A DNA stretch of 32,914 nt, taken from NCBI GenBank assembly GCA_030536355.1, contig JAUNQD010000024.1, positions 1 through 32,914 of the forward strand, read 5' to 3'. Source of the DNA: Bacillota bacterium (GTDB lineage: Bacteria; Bacillota; Clostridia; Peptostreptococcales; Anaerovoracaceae). Of the stretch, positions 1 through 7,555 are shown piece after piece. The notes beneath the pieces are model-generated. The model worked only from the letters and a program-made list of their open reading frames with translations, searched no databases and had not been told where the DNA came from. Position 1 is the first letter of the stretch, and every line of letters starts with the position of its first letter. A program made the position numbers and the translations under genes.

Positions 1-53
1 CAGCGCTGATGATACTTGGTGGGAGACCGCCTGGGAAAGCAGGACGTTGCCGC
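1..53 (+). rRNA. rrf: 5S rRNA, 3' end (partial)
   Basis: The first bases match the 3' third of bacterial 5S rRNA: a GGGAGACCGCC segment followed by GGGAAAGCAGGACGTTGCC, the usual helix IV/V and closing-strand pattern. The 5' part lies outside the window, so an rRNA operon ends just here. The 3' boundary is approximate. A long hairpin terminator follows immediately, as expected at the end of an rrn operon. Confidence 0.85.
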
Positions 54-108
54 TTTCGCAAAAAAGCAAGCATACAATAGTGTGCTTGCTTTTTTAATGC
101 GAAAGCGG
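50..108 (+). terminator. Long hairpin terminator of the rRNA operon
   Basis: The core stem is AAAAAGCAAGCA (61-72) pairing with TGCTTGCTTTTT (84-95), giving an intrinsic terminator with its own T-run. Outside it, CCGCTTTCGCA (50-60) is the exact reverse complement of TGCGAAAGCGG (98-108). The whole structure is therefore a near-perfect stem of about 26 bp with a small bulge, and its outer 5' arm includes the last bases of the 5S rRNA. Confidence 0.85.
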
Positions 109-113
109 ACAGC

Positions 114-142
114 TTGATATTGTGCACTTTCCATAGTATTAT
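114..142 (+). promoter_or_regulatory. Sigma-A-type promoter for the acetyltransferase
   Basis: TTGATA (114-119), a 17-base spacer and TATTAT (137-142) give a good housekeeping promoter directly after the rRNA terminator and 24 bases before the start codon of the acetyltransferase gene. It may also serve the downstream tmk group, because no terminator is obvious between them. Confidence 0.6.
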
Positions 143-165
143 GTTTATATAAGGAGGTTGGCACC

Positions 166-651
166 ATGTCATATGAAATCACTTACAGAGAGGCAACAAT
201 AGATGATAAGGATATATATCTTGCAGTTGATTTAATGAAGAAACTTTGTATTTATCAGAAGATGGAAGATACATCTATGATAAATGAAGACAATATGAGA
301 AAGTTACTTGCCGATAATGCCGGTAATGGTATTTTCGCTTATATAGATGGTGAGCCTGTTGCTTTTATGTATTATTACTATAATTATCCTATGTTGATAG
401 GTAATAAATGTATGTACATAGATTGTTTGTATATTGAAGATGGATACAGGCATTGCGGGGTTGGTACTGATTTTCTTAAATATATTTCTCGTAAGGCTCT
501 TGATGATGGATGCGGCAGATTGGAATGGCTTTGCCTTACTTGGAATACTCCTGCTCTTGATATGTACGATAAGATTGGGGCTAAGAAAATGGACACTGTA
601 TCTCTTCACAGAGTTGATCTTGAAACTATTGTAAAATTGGCAAATTCATAG
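166..651 (+). CDS. GNAT family N-acetyltransferase (diamine-acetyltransferase-like)
   Basis: The 161-residue protein has the single-domain GNAT size. The acetyl-CoA-binding motif A is seen around residues 85-105 (YIEDGYRHCGVGTDFLKY, with the R-x-x-G-x-G loop), preceded by a beta-strand with YIDCLY. It is followed by the RLEWLCLTWNTPALDMYDKIGA segment typical of spermidine/diamine acetyltransferases. The start is fixed by AAGGAGG nine bases upstream of the ATG. The protein is expected to be cytosolic and to acetylate an amine or amino acid; polyamines are the likeliest guess, but the substrate cannot be read from sequence. It lies just after an rRNA operon and has its own promoter. Confidence 0.85.
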   Translation: MSYEITYREATIDDKDIYLAVDLMKKLCIYQKMEDTSMINEDNMRKLLADNAGNGIFAYIDGEPVAFMYYYYNYPMLIGNKCMYIDCLYIEDGYRHCGVGTDFLKYISRKALDDGCGRLEWLCLTWNTPALDMYDKIGAKKMDTVSLHRVDLETIVKLANS

Positions 652-713
652 GAATTATGTTATAATAATATTTACGATTGATTTATTCTATAATTGATTT
701 TAAGAGGAACGAT

Positions 714-974
714 ATGGGTGTTTTAGAATTCATATTTGCAGTTTTGATCATAGTTCCTGTAGCATTAGTTATGATATTTATATTCAGAAAGCTAACGGGA
801 GAATATAATTCGGCAATAAAAAAAGAACGTGATTTGCGAAGTGGTAAATATCATAGAGATAGAGAATTTGCCAGATATGCCGAGCTTAAGGATTACAGAA
901 AAGATAATCCGAATTACGATGCATACAGAAGAAAAATGGAAGGAAGCAGTTATAACAAAAATCGGGAAAAATAA
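714..974 (+). CDS. Small single-pass membrane protein of unknown function
   Basis: I do not recognise this 86-residue protein. Residues 1-28 form one hydrophobic helix (GVLEFIFAVLIIVPVALVMIFIF). The rest is a highly charged, Tyr/Arg/Lys-rich tail with several RDR/YRK patches that would lie in the cytoplasm. The ATG at 714 is chosen because AGAGGA lies about seven bases upstream; a TTG at 678 in the same frame would add 12 residues but has no clear ribosome site. The stop codon overlaps the ATG of tmk by one base, so the two are probably co-translated. The basic tail could touch nucleic acid or membrane lipid, but that is speculation. Confidence 0.7.
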   Translation: MGVLEFIFAVLIIVPVALVMIFIFRKLTGEYNSAIKKERDLRSGKYHRDREFARYAELKDYRKDNPNYDAYRRKMEGSSYNKNREK

Positions 975-1597
975 TGATGAAAAAAGGTTACTTTATAACA
1001 TTTGAAGGCGGCGATGGTGCAGGTAAATCCACTCAGATCAAGAAGTTGATGGAATATCTTGAATCAAAGGGTTTTGATGTGATCCTTACAAGAGAACCGG
1101 GTGGTACCGATATAGGCGAGAAGATTCGTCAGATCATACTCGATCCTGAGAACAAAGAAATGGATAGTGTTACTGAAGCGATGTTGTACGCTGCATCAAG
1201 AGCTCAGCATGTTTCGCAGGTTATCAAACCGGCCATAGAAGCCGGCAAGATCGTGATATGTGACAGATTTATTGATTCAAGTATTGCATATCAAGGATAT
1301 GGCAGAAACCTTGGGGATAGTGTAAGTATTATCAACAGTTATGCAGTAGGAGAGTACATGCCGCATAAGACTTTTCTTCTTAAGCTGAAACCGCAGGCAG
1401 GTAGTCTCAGAATGGCTGGAAGAGAAAAAGACAGGATAGAACTTGAAGCGGCTTCTTTTCATCAAACAGTTTATGATGGATACGAAGCTTTAGAAAGAAA
1501 GTATCCTGAACGTATAGTAGGTATAGATGCTTCGGGAACGATCGAAGAAATAGCTGATGAAATCAAGAAGCATATCGATGTGTTGTTAAGCGAATAA
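974..1597 (+). CDS. tmk: Thymidylate kinase
   Basis: Phosphorylates dTMP to dTDP with ATP, an essential step in dTTP supply. The 207-residue length is normal. The P-loop GGDGAGKS is at residues 12-19, the dTMP-binding REPGG at 40-44, DRFIDSSIAYQG follows in mid-protein, and the lid segment AGREKDRIE lies before the C-terminal helices. The ATG overlaps the stop of the upstream small membrane-protein gene; a second ATG follows at once, so the exact start may be three bases later. It heads a tmk-holB-ricT-trmN6 run that matches the DNA-replication/housekeeping cluster of many Firmicutes. Confidence 0.97.
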   Translation: MMKKGYFITFEGGDGAGKSTQIKKLMEYLESKGFDVILTREPGGTDIGEKIRQIILDPENKEMDSVTEAMLYAASRAQHVSQVIKPAIEAGKIVICDRFIDSSIAYQGYGRNLGDSVSIINSYAVGEYMPHKTFLLKLKPQAGSLRMAGREKDRIELEAASFHQTVYDGYEALERKYPERIVGIDASGTIEEIADEIKKHIDVLLSE

Positions 1598-1615
1598 TAG
1601 GAGAATACAGAAAGC

Positions 1616-2428
1616 ATGCGTTTTAAAGAACACGAGAATAATACCAATTTAATAACGCGGCTTGATAATGTTGTAAAAGAAGACAAAATATCTCATGCAT
1701 ATATTTTTGAAGGGTCAACGTGTATAGATAAGAAAGCTTTTGCCGAAAGTTTTATCAAAGGGATCTTATGCAACAAAAAGCTTGGGGAAAATTGCGGCAG
1801 CTGTAGTAATTGCAGTAAAATAGACCATGAGAATCATGAAGATATAATATATATTTCCGGAGAAGGCGGATCCATAAAGGATGCTGACATCATTGAGATG
1901 CAGGATAAACTTAAGACTAAACCTTTTGGCGAAAGGAATGTGGTGGTCATTTCCGATTGTGATACAATGACTGTAAGAGCACAGAACAGACTTTTGAAGA
2001 CATTAGAAGAGCCGCCTGGAAAATCAGTTATAATCCTTCTTTCGGAGAATATAGAAAATCTTGTACAGACGATACAGTCAAGGTGTGTAAAATACAGGAT
2101 AAATTATTTTGGCAGTGAAAATTACGATTTCATGTTGGAAAAGGCTGCCAAGGTTGCAGAAATGGCACTTGAGAGACAACCTTTTTATAAGATAAAAAAG
2201 GAAGTCGATGATATTATGGGCAGCAGTGATGATGCCGGAGCTTTTCTTGATGGGCTTCAGGTCGTATATAGAAATTTACTGCTTGAAAAATCAAATGGAA
2301 TATCGCTCTATAAGGACGAAAAACTTATGGATAGTATACATTCAATAGAAAAAGCAAGAAAGCAGATAAAAGAAGGCGTGGCAGTTTCATATGCGATGAA
2401 AGATCTGCTTTTGAAAATCGGAGGATAA
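1616..2428 (+). CDS. holB: DNA polymerase III clamp-loader subunit delta'
   Basis: Part of the clamp loader that places the beta sliding clamp on DNA. In the 270-residue protein, SHAYIFEG starts the AAA+ fold at about residues 26-33. The Walker A position (GSTCIDKK) is degenerate, as expected for a delta' subunit that does not bind ATP. Cysteines 52, 60, 63 and 66 form the zinc module. LLKTLEEPP (126-134) is the sensor/Walker B neighbourhood, and the SRC motif at 155-157 carries the arginine finger offered to the neighbouring subunit. It lies 18 bases after tmk and three bases before ricT, so one operon. Confidence 0.93.
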   Translation: MRFKEHENNTNLITRLDNVVKEDKISHAYIFEGSTCIDKKAFAESFIKGILCNKKLGENCGSCSNCSKIDHENHEDIIYISGEGGSIKDADIIEMQDKLKTKPFGERNVVVISDCDTMTVRAQNRLLKTLEEPPGKSVIILLSENIENLVQTIQSRCVKYRINYFGSENYDFMLEKAAKVAEMALERQPFYKIKKEVDDIMGSSDDAGAFLDGLQVVYRNLLLEKSNGISLYKDEKLMDSIHSIEKARKQIKEGVAVSYAMKDLLLKIGG

Positions 2429-2431
2429 ATA

Positions 2432-3364
2432 ATGGTTAGAATCGTAGGTATAAAATTCAAAGATGCAGGCAAACTGTATTATTTCAGTCCCGGCGGGCAT
2501 AAAGTGGATGTTGGTGATAATGTAATAGTTGAAACCGCCAGAGGATTGGAATTTGGTAAGGTCACTTTGGCAGAAACCGAAGTAAATGAATCAGAAATCG
2601 TTGCTCCGCTTAAGAGCATAATCAGGATCGCCAACGAGAAGGATAAGAAGAAACACGAAGAGAATCTGGCTAAAAAGGAAGAAGCGATGCGTCTTTGCCA
2701 GGAAAAGGTCGATGCTCATGGTCTTGAAATGAAGCTTATCGACGTGGAGTATACTTTTGATAACAGTAAAGTAGTTTTCTATTTTACTGCTGACGGCAGA
2801 GTGGACTTCAGAGAACTGGTCAAGGATCTGGCTTCGGTATTCAGAATGAGAATAGAATTGAGACAGATAGGTGTCAGAGATGAAGCTAAAATGCTTGGTG
2901 GAGTCGGTAATTGTGGAAGAGGACTTTGCTGCAACACATGGCTTTCTGACTTTGAACCTGTTTCCATCAAGATGGCTAAAGTACAGAATCTTTCACTCAA
3001 TCCTTCTAAGATATCGGGGATCTGCGGAAGACTTATGTGTTGTCTTAAATTTGAAAACGAAGTATATACACACCTTAAAAAGGGTATGCCTTCTGTTGGA
3101 GAAAAAATCAAGACACCTGATGGTATGGCAGTAGTTATGGATGTGAACATACTTGAAAATATAATCAAAGCCAGACTTATTGTTGAAGAAGGCTCTAAAG
3201 AAAAGAACATCGAAGAAAAGCTGAGTAATGAGGTTTACAATTACGGTAAGGAAGAAATCAGAAGGGTAAACAAGAAAAACAATAACAATAAGAAGAAGGA
3301 AGACGATCTGGCAGATTTAGATGGTGAACTTCTGAAAGAAATCAAGGAATTGATGAAGGACTGA
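2432..3364 (+). CDS. ricT: RicT/YaaT-like PSP1-domain iron-sulfur protein
   Basis: RicT (YaaT) is the central subunit of the RicAFT (Y-) complex that in Bacillus carries [4Fe-4S] clusters and stimulates RNase Y-dependent mRNA processing, sporulation and competence. The 310-residue protein has the PSP1 domain (to about residue 150), then the conserved cysteines 161, 166, 167, 198, 203 and 204 in GNCGRGLCC and GICGRLMCC, as expected for cluster ligands. The C-terminus is a Lys/Asn-rich low-complexity tail (about 275-295) and is likely disordered. GGAGG seven bases upstream sets the start. The partner genes ricA and ricF are not in this window. Confidence 0.92.
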   Translation: MVRIVGIKFKDAGKLYYFSPGGHKVDVGDNVIVETARGLEFGKVTLAETEVNESEIVAPLKSIIRIANEKDKKKHEENLAKKEEAMRLCQEKVDAHGLEMKLIDVEYTFDNSKVVFYFTADGRVDFRELVKDLASVFRMRIELRQIGVRDEAKMLGGVGNCGRGLCCNTWLSDFEPVSIKMAKVQNLSLNPSKISGICGRLMCCLKFENEVYTHLKKGMPSVGEKIKTPDGMAVVMDVNILENIIKARLIVEEGSKEKNIEEKLSNEVYNYGKEEIRRVNKKNNNNKKKEDDLADLDGELLKEIKELMKD

Positions 3365-3365
3365 T

Positions 3366-4088
3366 ATGGAACGGATCGAGAATATTGGATTTGGAGATCT
3401 CAAGCTCATACAAGACCCGGATCAGTTCTGCTACGGTGTTGACGCCGTTATTCTGGCAGATTTTACCGCAAAGTTGAATCCGGATATGCAGAAAGCAATG
3501 GACCTTGGTACAGGTAACGGCATAATTCCTTTTATTCTTAGTCATAAGAATAAGACGGTATCTGTAATTGGAGTAGATCTTCAGAAACAGGCAATAGAAT
3601 TAGCTGAAAAAAGCTGTAAAATCAATAAGCTTGAAGATCGAATAAGCTTTATAAATACCGATGTCATAAAACTTGCAGATGAAAGTGATATGTTTTTTGA
3701 CACAGTTACATGTAACCCTCCGTATTTCATCAAAGGCGGAGCCATTCCAAGCAGTAATGAAGCCAAATTCATTGCCCGACATGAAACTTCAGCCGGCGCA
3801 GAAGATTTCATAAGAACAGCGGCTCATCTTTTGAAGCGCAAAGGGCACTTTTTCATGGTCCATAGGCCATCAAGGCTGGCAGATTTGTTTTATTACTGCA
3901 GAAAACATGGTTTGGAGCCAAAGGATATGAGGCTTGTTGTACCTAAACCCGGTCAGGAACCAAATATCGTGTTGATCCACTGCATCAAAGGCGGTGGAAA
4001 AGAACTCAACGTGATGAAAGAACTGCCTGTATATGATGAAGATGGAAATTATAGTGAAGAAATACAAAGGATATACGAGCGTGTATAA
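3366..4088 (+). CDS. trmN6: tRNA1(Val) (adenine37-N6)-methyltransferase-like protein
   Basis: Class I SAM-dependent methyltransferase of the YabB/YfiC (TrmN6) group, 240 residues. The SAM-binding motif I is DLGTGNGIIPFIL (46-58), the acidic motif II is GVDLQKQ, and the catalytic motif IV NPPY is at 117-120, the N6-adenine methyltransferase signature. The family methylates A37 of tRNA(Val); in Firmicutes the exact tRNA target is less certain. It starts one base after ricT ends, with GAAGGA five bases upstream. The place next to ricT matches yabB in Bacillus. It ends 16 bases before the convergent spmB gene, with no clear terminator between them. Confidence 0.88.
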   Translation: MERIENIGFGDLKLIQDPDQFCYGVDAVILADFTAKLNPDMQKAMDLGTGNGIIPFILSHKNKTVSVIGVDLQKQAIELAEKSCKINKLEDRISFINTDVIKLADESDMFFDTVTCNPPYFIKGGAIPSSNEAKFIARHETSAGAEDFIRTAAHLLKRKGHFFMVHRPSRLADLFYYCRKHGLEPKDMRLVVPKPGQEPNIVLIHCIKGGGKELNVMKELPVYDEDGNYSEEIQRIYERV

Positions 4089-4104
4089 AGTATGAGATCT
4101 TGTA

Positions 4105-4632
4105 TCATATGAATTTACAGATATATACTGATGCAAAAACTCCGGCGATATAACCGATGAGACCTGCAGCAAATGCATGTCTCATTTTTTTTACGGAAGT
4201 CACACCAAAGTATAATGCGAGAACATAAAACACTGTTTCACAGCTTCCTGCCATTACTGCTGCAGCCCTGCCGACAAAGGAATCAGGTCCCGTTTGATTC
4301 ATTATGTTTTCAACTACGACAAGAGATCCGCTGCCGGAAACAGGACGAAGAAATATCAATGAAATGAGTTCCTCGGGAATATGTAAAAGCTTAAAAAGGG
4401 GAGAAGCCGTACTTTCTATAAAAGACATAGCCCCTGATGAGGTCAGGGCTTCTATGGCTATGAATATACCTATTATGAAGGGAAGGATATCGACACAAGT
4501 TTTCAGTCCATCTCTTGCACCTTCTATGAACACATCATATATGGGAGTCTTTGTCTTAATACCATAGATCAGAATAATTGTAATTAGAAAGGGAAGGAAT
4601 AATATTGAGATGATACTTAAAATATTAGACAT
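4105..4632 (-). CDS. spmB: Spore maturation protein B
   Basis: Polytopic membrane protein of 175 residues with a nucleoside-recognition/Gate domain. SpmA and SpmB are needed for spore core dehydration and heat resistance. Visible features are an N-terminal hydrophobic helix, the ARDGLKTCVDILPFIIGIF segment, LRPVSGSGSL in the middle, and a GSCETVFYVLALYFG segment. The start is placed at the ATG whose upstream AAAGGA fits; an in-frame ATG at 4650 would add six residues but lacks a good ribosome site. The chosen start lies inside the last codons of spmA (8-base overlap), so translational coupling is likely. The pair lies opposite to its neighbours. Confidence 0.9.
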   Translation of the reverse strand: MSNILSIISILFLPFLITIILIYGIKTKTPIYDVFIEGARDGLKTCVDILPFIIGIFIAIEALTSSGAMSFIESTASPLFKLLHIPEELISLIFLRPVSGSGSLVVVENIMNQTGPDSFVGRAAAVMAGSCETVFYVLALYFGVTSVKKMRHAFAAGLIGYIAGVFASVYICKFI

Positions 4633-5206
4633 GAGAGCTTTTCCTTTCATAAAACTTACATACCCATACGGAAATAATCATGGAGATAAGTCCTGATAAT
4701 ATCGATGGAAGTATGATATCTTCAGGAGATATGGATCCAAGGTCGCTTCGTATTTTGATCACTGTGATCGGAACCAGTTGTATCATAGACATTGAGAGTG
4801 CTACGAACATACACATTGAATTGCTGGCATTATGATGATTGAGGTTTTCTTTGTCAAGCAGTTCCATGGCTTTGAGAGAAAAAACGGTAGCACTGTTGCC
4901 GGCGCCAAATATATTTGCCACAAAGCTCATTATCATCATTGCGATAGTCTGTTGATTCCTCACATCAGGAAACAAATAGTGAAGGACCGGTTTGAATAAA
5001 TTTGATATTTTATTTATGAGTCCTGATACTTCTGCTATTTTCATAAGACCGCTCCAGACAGCCATGATCCCTGCCAGGGAAATGATGAATTCTACTGCTT
5101 CCGTACAGCTGCTCATGAGGCCGTTGGTGAAGTCAGATAGTTTGTTTCCAATGGCAGCGAAACTTATGCCAAGCAAGAGCATACCGCCCCAAATATAGTT
5201 CATCAT
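4625..5206 (-). CDS. spmA: Spore maturation protein A
   Basis: Membrane protein of 193 residues, close to the usual size for SpmA. It works with SpmB in spore core dehydration. The start MMNYIWGG is chosen because AGGAGGT lies eight bases upstream. The reading frame stays open for a further 72 codons upstream, but that extension is His/Lys/Tyr-rich, lies over the divergent promoter region, and lacks similarity to the family. Conserved-looking segments are GIMAVWSGLMKIAE, LFPDVRNQ and the Gate motif GAGNSATVFSLKAMELLD. In Bacillus the genes are sporulation-controlled; I could not find a convincing sigma-E or sigma-G site here. Confidence 0.92.
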   Translation of the reverse strand: MMNYIWGGMLLLGISFAAIGNKLSDFTNGLMSSCTEAVEFIISLAGIMAVWSGLMKIAEVSGLINKISNLFKPVLHYLFPDVRNQQTIAMMIMSFVANIFGAGNSATVFSLKAMELLDKENLNHHNASNSMCMFVALSMSMIQLVPITVIKIRSDLGSISPEDIILPSILSGLISMIISVWVCKFYERKSSHV

Positions 5207-5252
5207 GGCAAACACCTCCTTGGTAAAATTATTCATCAAACCTAAAATTATG

Positions 5253-5281
5253 TTGAAAATATTTCCAGTATGTGGGATAAT
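5253..5281 (+). promoter_or_regulatory. Sigma-A-type promoter for the DUF948-like gene
   Basis: TTGAAA (5253-5258), a 17-base spacer and GATAAT (5276-5281) lie 24 bases before the start codon of the DUF948-like gene, in the gap that separates it from the divergent spmA. Confidence 0.55.
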
Positions 5282-5305
5282 GTAAATAGTCGGGAGGAAT
5301 AGATT

Positions 5306-5635
5306 ATGAACGTAACTATTGATATCAAAGCGCTTGCGATCATAGCGATCGCTGTGGCAGTAGTTGTACTTGCTGTATATGTGGTGATGCTTCTTAAGAA
5401 GCTTATGGTGACCCTTGAACATACCAACAAGATCCTTGAAGATGTTGAGGTAGTATCAGAAATCGCAGCAAACAGAAGTAAAGATATAGATAGCATAATC
5501 ACTGATATGTCTGGTTCTATAACCACCATATCAGATACGATAAAGGGTAATCAGAGCACTTTATCAGCACTTACTTCATTGGTGAATGCAATTGCATCAT
5601 TAAAAGGTTTTATTGATAAGAAGGATAAGAAATAA
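5306..5635 (+). CDS. DUF948-like single-pass membrane protein
   Basis: 109 residues: an N-terminal transmembrane helix (about residues 7-30, IKALAIIAIAVAVVVLAVYV) followed by a predicted coiled coil with repeated Ile/Leu/Ser/Thr heptads and several TxxI/DxxI repeats, ending in a Lys/Asp tail. This architecture fits DUF948 (general-stress-protein-like) membrane proteins of Firmicutes, whose function is unknown. GGGAGGAA upstream of the ATG supports the start. The gene lies 41 bases ahead of the AbrB-type regulator and may be co-transcribed with it. I am confident it is a gene and only moderately sure of the family. Confidence 0.7.
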   Translation: MNVTIDIKALAIIAIAVAVVVLAVYVVMLLKKLMVTLEHTNKILEDVEVVSEIAANRSKDIDSIITDMSGSITTISDTIKGNQSTLSALTSLVNAIASLKGFIDKKDKK

Positions 5636-5676
5636 ATTATTGATATATTATTTCACAAGCTGTGAAAGGAGCAGAG

Positions 5677-5919
5677 ATGAAAGCTACAGGAATCGTAAGA
5701 AAAGTAGATGAACTGGGAAGAATAGTACTTCCTATCGAACTGAGAAGAACACTTAATATCGAAATAAAGGATCCACTTGAAATCTATGTTGACGGTGAAT
5801 CCATCATGCTGAAGAAATATCAGCCTGCATGCGTTTTTTGTGGCAGCTCAGATGATGTTAAGCAGATCAAAGGCAAGAATGTATGCGCTGCATGCATCAA
5901 GGAACTGCAGGAACTGTAA
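5677..5919 (+). CDS. abrB: AbrB-type transition-state regulator
   Basis: 80-residue DNA-binding protein. Residues 1-48 are a classic SpoVT-AbrB swapped-hairpin domain (GIVRKVDELGRIVLPIELRRTL). The C-terminal part has CVFC and CAAC, two CxxC pairs that should bind zinc, as in clostridial AbrB proteins. The family represses stationary-phase and sporulation genes in growing cells. The ATG at 5677 is preceded by AAAGGAG at five bases; a GTG at 5662 in frame lies upstream of that ribosome site and is unlikely to be used. It occupies the abrB position near the tmk block, as in Bacillus. A terminator follows directly. Confidence 0.88.
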   Translation: MKATGIVRKVDELGRIVLPIELRRTLNIEIKDPLEIYVDGESIMLKKYQPACVFCGSSDDVKQIKGKNVCAACIKELQEL

Positions 5920-5927
5920 TAAGACGT

Positions 5928-5959
5928 TAAAAAAGGAGCAAGTCATTTGCCCTTTTTTT
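5928..5959 (+). terminator. Intrinsic terminator after abrB
   Basis: A-run plus GGAGCAA pairs (one mismatch) with TTTGCCC across a four-base loop and is followed by seven T residues. It closes the DUF948/abrB unit. Confidence 0.75.
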
Positions 5960-5995
5960 GCGTGATTTTATAAATATTTGGCAAGAATAATATCG

Positions 5996-6056
5996 AGGAA
6001 GAGGTATGTAATAACGTTTTGCTCCCCTTATGTGTAAAACTTTAAAACCTCTTCCT
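5996..6056 (+). repeat. Spaced 10-bp inverted repeat upstream of murA
   Basis: AGGAAGAGGT (5996-6005) and ACCTCTTCCT (6047-6056) are exact reverse complements separated by 41 bases. It lies between the abrB terminator and the murA promoter, so it is not in either gene's expected transcript unless another promoter exists. Function unknown; see findings. Confidence 0.5.
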
Positions 6057-6071
6057 TATCGTATGTATACC

Positions 6072-6100
6072 TTGAAATATTGATGAAATTAGAGTATAAT
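6072..6100 (+). promoter_or_regulatory. Sigma-A promoter of murA
   Basis: TTGAAA (6072-6077), exactly 17 bases, then a perfect TATAAT (6095-6100). Transcription would start near 6107, leaving a short leader before the GTG start of murA. Confidence 0.8.
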
Positions 6101-6136
6101 TAATTGTTCATTAAGTAGAGGTTTCGGAGGAATAAA

Positions 6137-7408
6137 GTGGCAAAATTCTTAGTACAGAAAAGTGCACCCCTTAGAGGAGAAGTTAAGATCAGTGGTTCGA
6201 AGAATGCTGTTCTTCCTATAATGGCAGCTGCACTTTTGACAGAAGAAAAATGCGTTATCAAAGATGTACCGGCACTTAGAGACGTGGATGTTATGTGCAG
6301 ACTTCTCGAAAGTTTAGGCGCATCTGTAGATAAAGAACTTGAAAACAATAGAGTTAGTATAGAGTCATCGGGTGAGATCGTTTATGAAGCACCATTTGAT
6401 CTTGTTAAGATGATGAGAGCATCTATCCTTGTTCTGGGAGCATTGTTGATCAGAACAGGAAGAGCTATCATACATCTTCCGGGAGGATGTGCTATCGGCA
6501 AACGCCCTGTTGAACTTCATCTCAAGGGTCTTAGAGCTCTTGGTGTCAAGATCGATGAAGAACAGCTCAATAGAGGTATCGTGGATGCTACCGTTGATAA
6601 GCTTGAAGGTAATACTATTTACCTCGACTTCCCAAGCGTAGGTGCTACAGAAGTTATCATCATGGCAGCGGCATTGGCTGAAGGAACAACTGTTCTCGAA
6701 AATGCTGCACAGGAACCTGAAATCGTTGACCTGGCCAACTTCCTGAACAAGATGGGAGCAAGGATCAAAGGCGCAGGTACTGATACTATCAAGATCGAAG
6801 GTGTTTCGAAGCTTAAGGGTGTCTCACATCACGTTATTCCTGATAGAATAGAAGCAGGAACTTTCATGGTGGGCGCTGCGATGACCGGTGGTAATGTACT
6901 TATAAAGAATATACTTCCTAATCATCTCAAGGCAGTTATAGCTAAACTGAGAGAATGCGGAGCATATATCGAAATGACAGATGAAGGGATGATAGTGAGA
7001 GGTGATATGGGACCTTTGAAGTCAACAGACATCAAAACTCTGCCATATCCAGGATTCCCAACCGATATGCAGTCACCATTCATGGCACTTCTTACAGTAG
7101 CGAATGGCCCGAGTGTTGTAATTGAAACTGTATTTGAAAACAGATTCATGCACGTAGGTGAATTCAACAGAATGGGAGCTAATATCAAGACTGATGGTAA
7201 TTGTGCCATCATCCCGGGTGGTAAGCCGCTGACAGGTGCTCAGGTAGTGGCAACAGACCTCAGAGCAGGTGCGGCCGTAGTACTTACCGGTCTTGTTGCG
7301 GATGGAACAACTGAAGTTTCCCAGATATATCATGTTGACAGAGGATATGAGAACTTCGTCGACAAATTGAGAGCATTAGGTGCTAACATAATGCGTGTAG
7401 ATGAATAA
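6137..7408 (+). CDS. murA: UDP-N-acetylglucosamine 1-carboxyvinyltransferase
   Basis: First committed step of peptidoglycan synthesis: transfers enolpyruvate from PEP to UDP-GlcNAc, in the cytosol. The 423-residue length is standard for the EPSP-synthase fold. K22-N23 in SGSKNAVLPIMAA bind the substrate, and Cys118 in LPGGCAIGKRPVELH is the catalytic loop cysteine that fosfomycin alkylates, so the enzyme should be sensitive in principle. GTG is the start, with GGAGG about seven bases upstream. It stands alone between a perfect promoter and a strong terminator. Firmicutes often have a second paralogue (murAB/murZ); none is seen here. Confidence 0.97.
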   Translation: MAKFLVQKSAPLRGEVKISGSKNAVLPIMAAALLTEEKCVIKDVPALRDVDVMCRLLESLGASVDKELENNRVSIESSGEIVYEAPFDLVKMMRASILVLGALLIRTGRAIIHLPGGCAIGKRPVELHLKGLRALGVKIDEEQLNRGIVDATVDKLEGNTIYLDFPSVGATEVIIMAAALAEGTTVLENAAQEPEIVDLANFLNKMGARIKGAGTDTIKIEGVSKLKGVSHHVIPDRIEAGTFMVGAAMTGGNVLIKNILPNHLKAVIAKLRECGAYIEMTDEGMIVRGDMGPLKSTDIKTLPYPGFPTDMQSPFMALLTVANGPSVVIETVFENRFMHVGEFNRMGANIKTDGNCAIIPGGKPLTGAQVVATDLRAGAAVVLTGLVADGTTEVSQIYHVDRGYENFVDKLRALGANIMRVDE

Positions 7409-7428
7409 GAAATAATAATATAAACAAT

Positions 7429-7477
7429 AAGAAGCTTTTGCAAAGGGCAGTGAACTTAATGCATAAGCTTCTTTTTT
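7429..7477 (+). terminator. Intrinsic terminator of murA
   Basis: AAGAAGCTTTTGCA (7429-7442) pairs with TGCATAAGCTTCTT (7460-7472 region, one bulge) around a roughly 17-base loop, followed by six T residues. Confidence 0.75.
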
Positions 7478-7525
7478 ATATCTTGGCAATCTTTACAAAA
7501 AATATAAAATTTATATTCTTTTTTA

Positions 7526-7555
7526 TTGACAAAATTAGTTAGTGTATGCTAACAT
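7526..7555 (+). promoter_or_regulatory. Promoter of the feo operon
   Basis: TTGACA (7526-7531) is a perfect -35. With an 18-base spacer the -10 is TAACAT (7550-7555). The -10 and spacer are covered by the first GTTAG/CTAAC inverted repeat, so a repressor bound there would block RNA polymerase. Confidence 0.6.

Noticed and set aside
5207..5422. N-terminal extension of spmA by 72 codons
   Set aside because: The extension overlaps the divergent promoter and the start of the DUF948-like gene, is not SpmA-like, and lies upstream of the strong AGGAGGT ribosome site.
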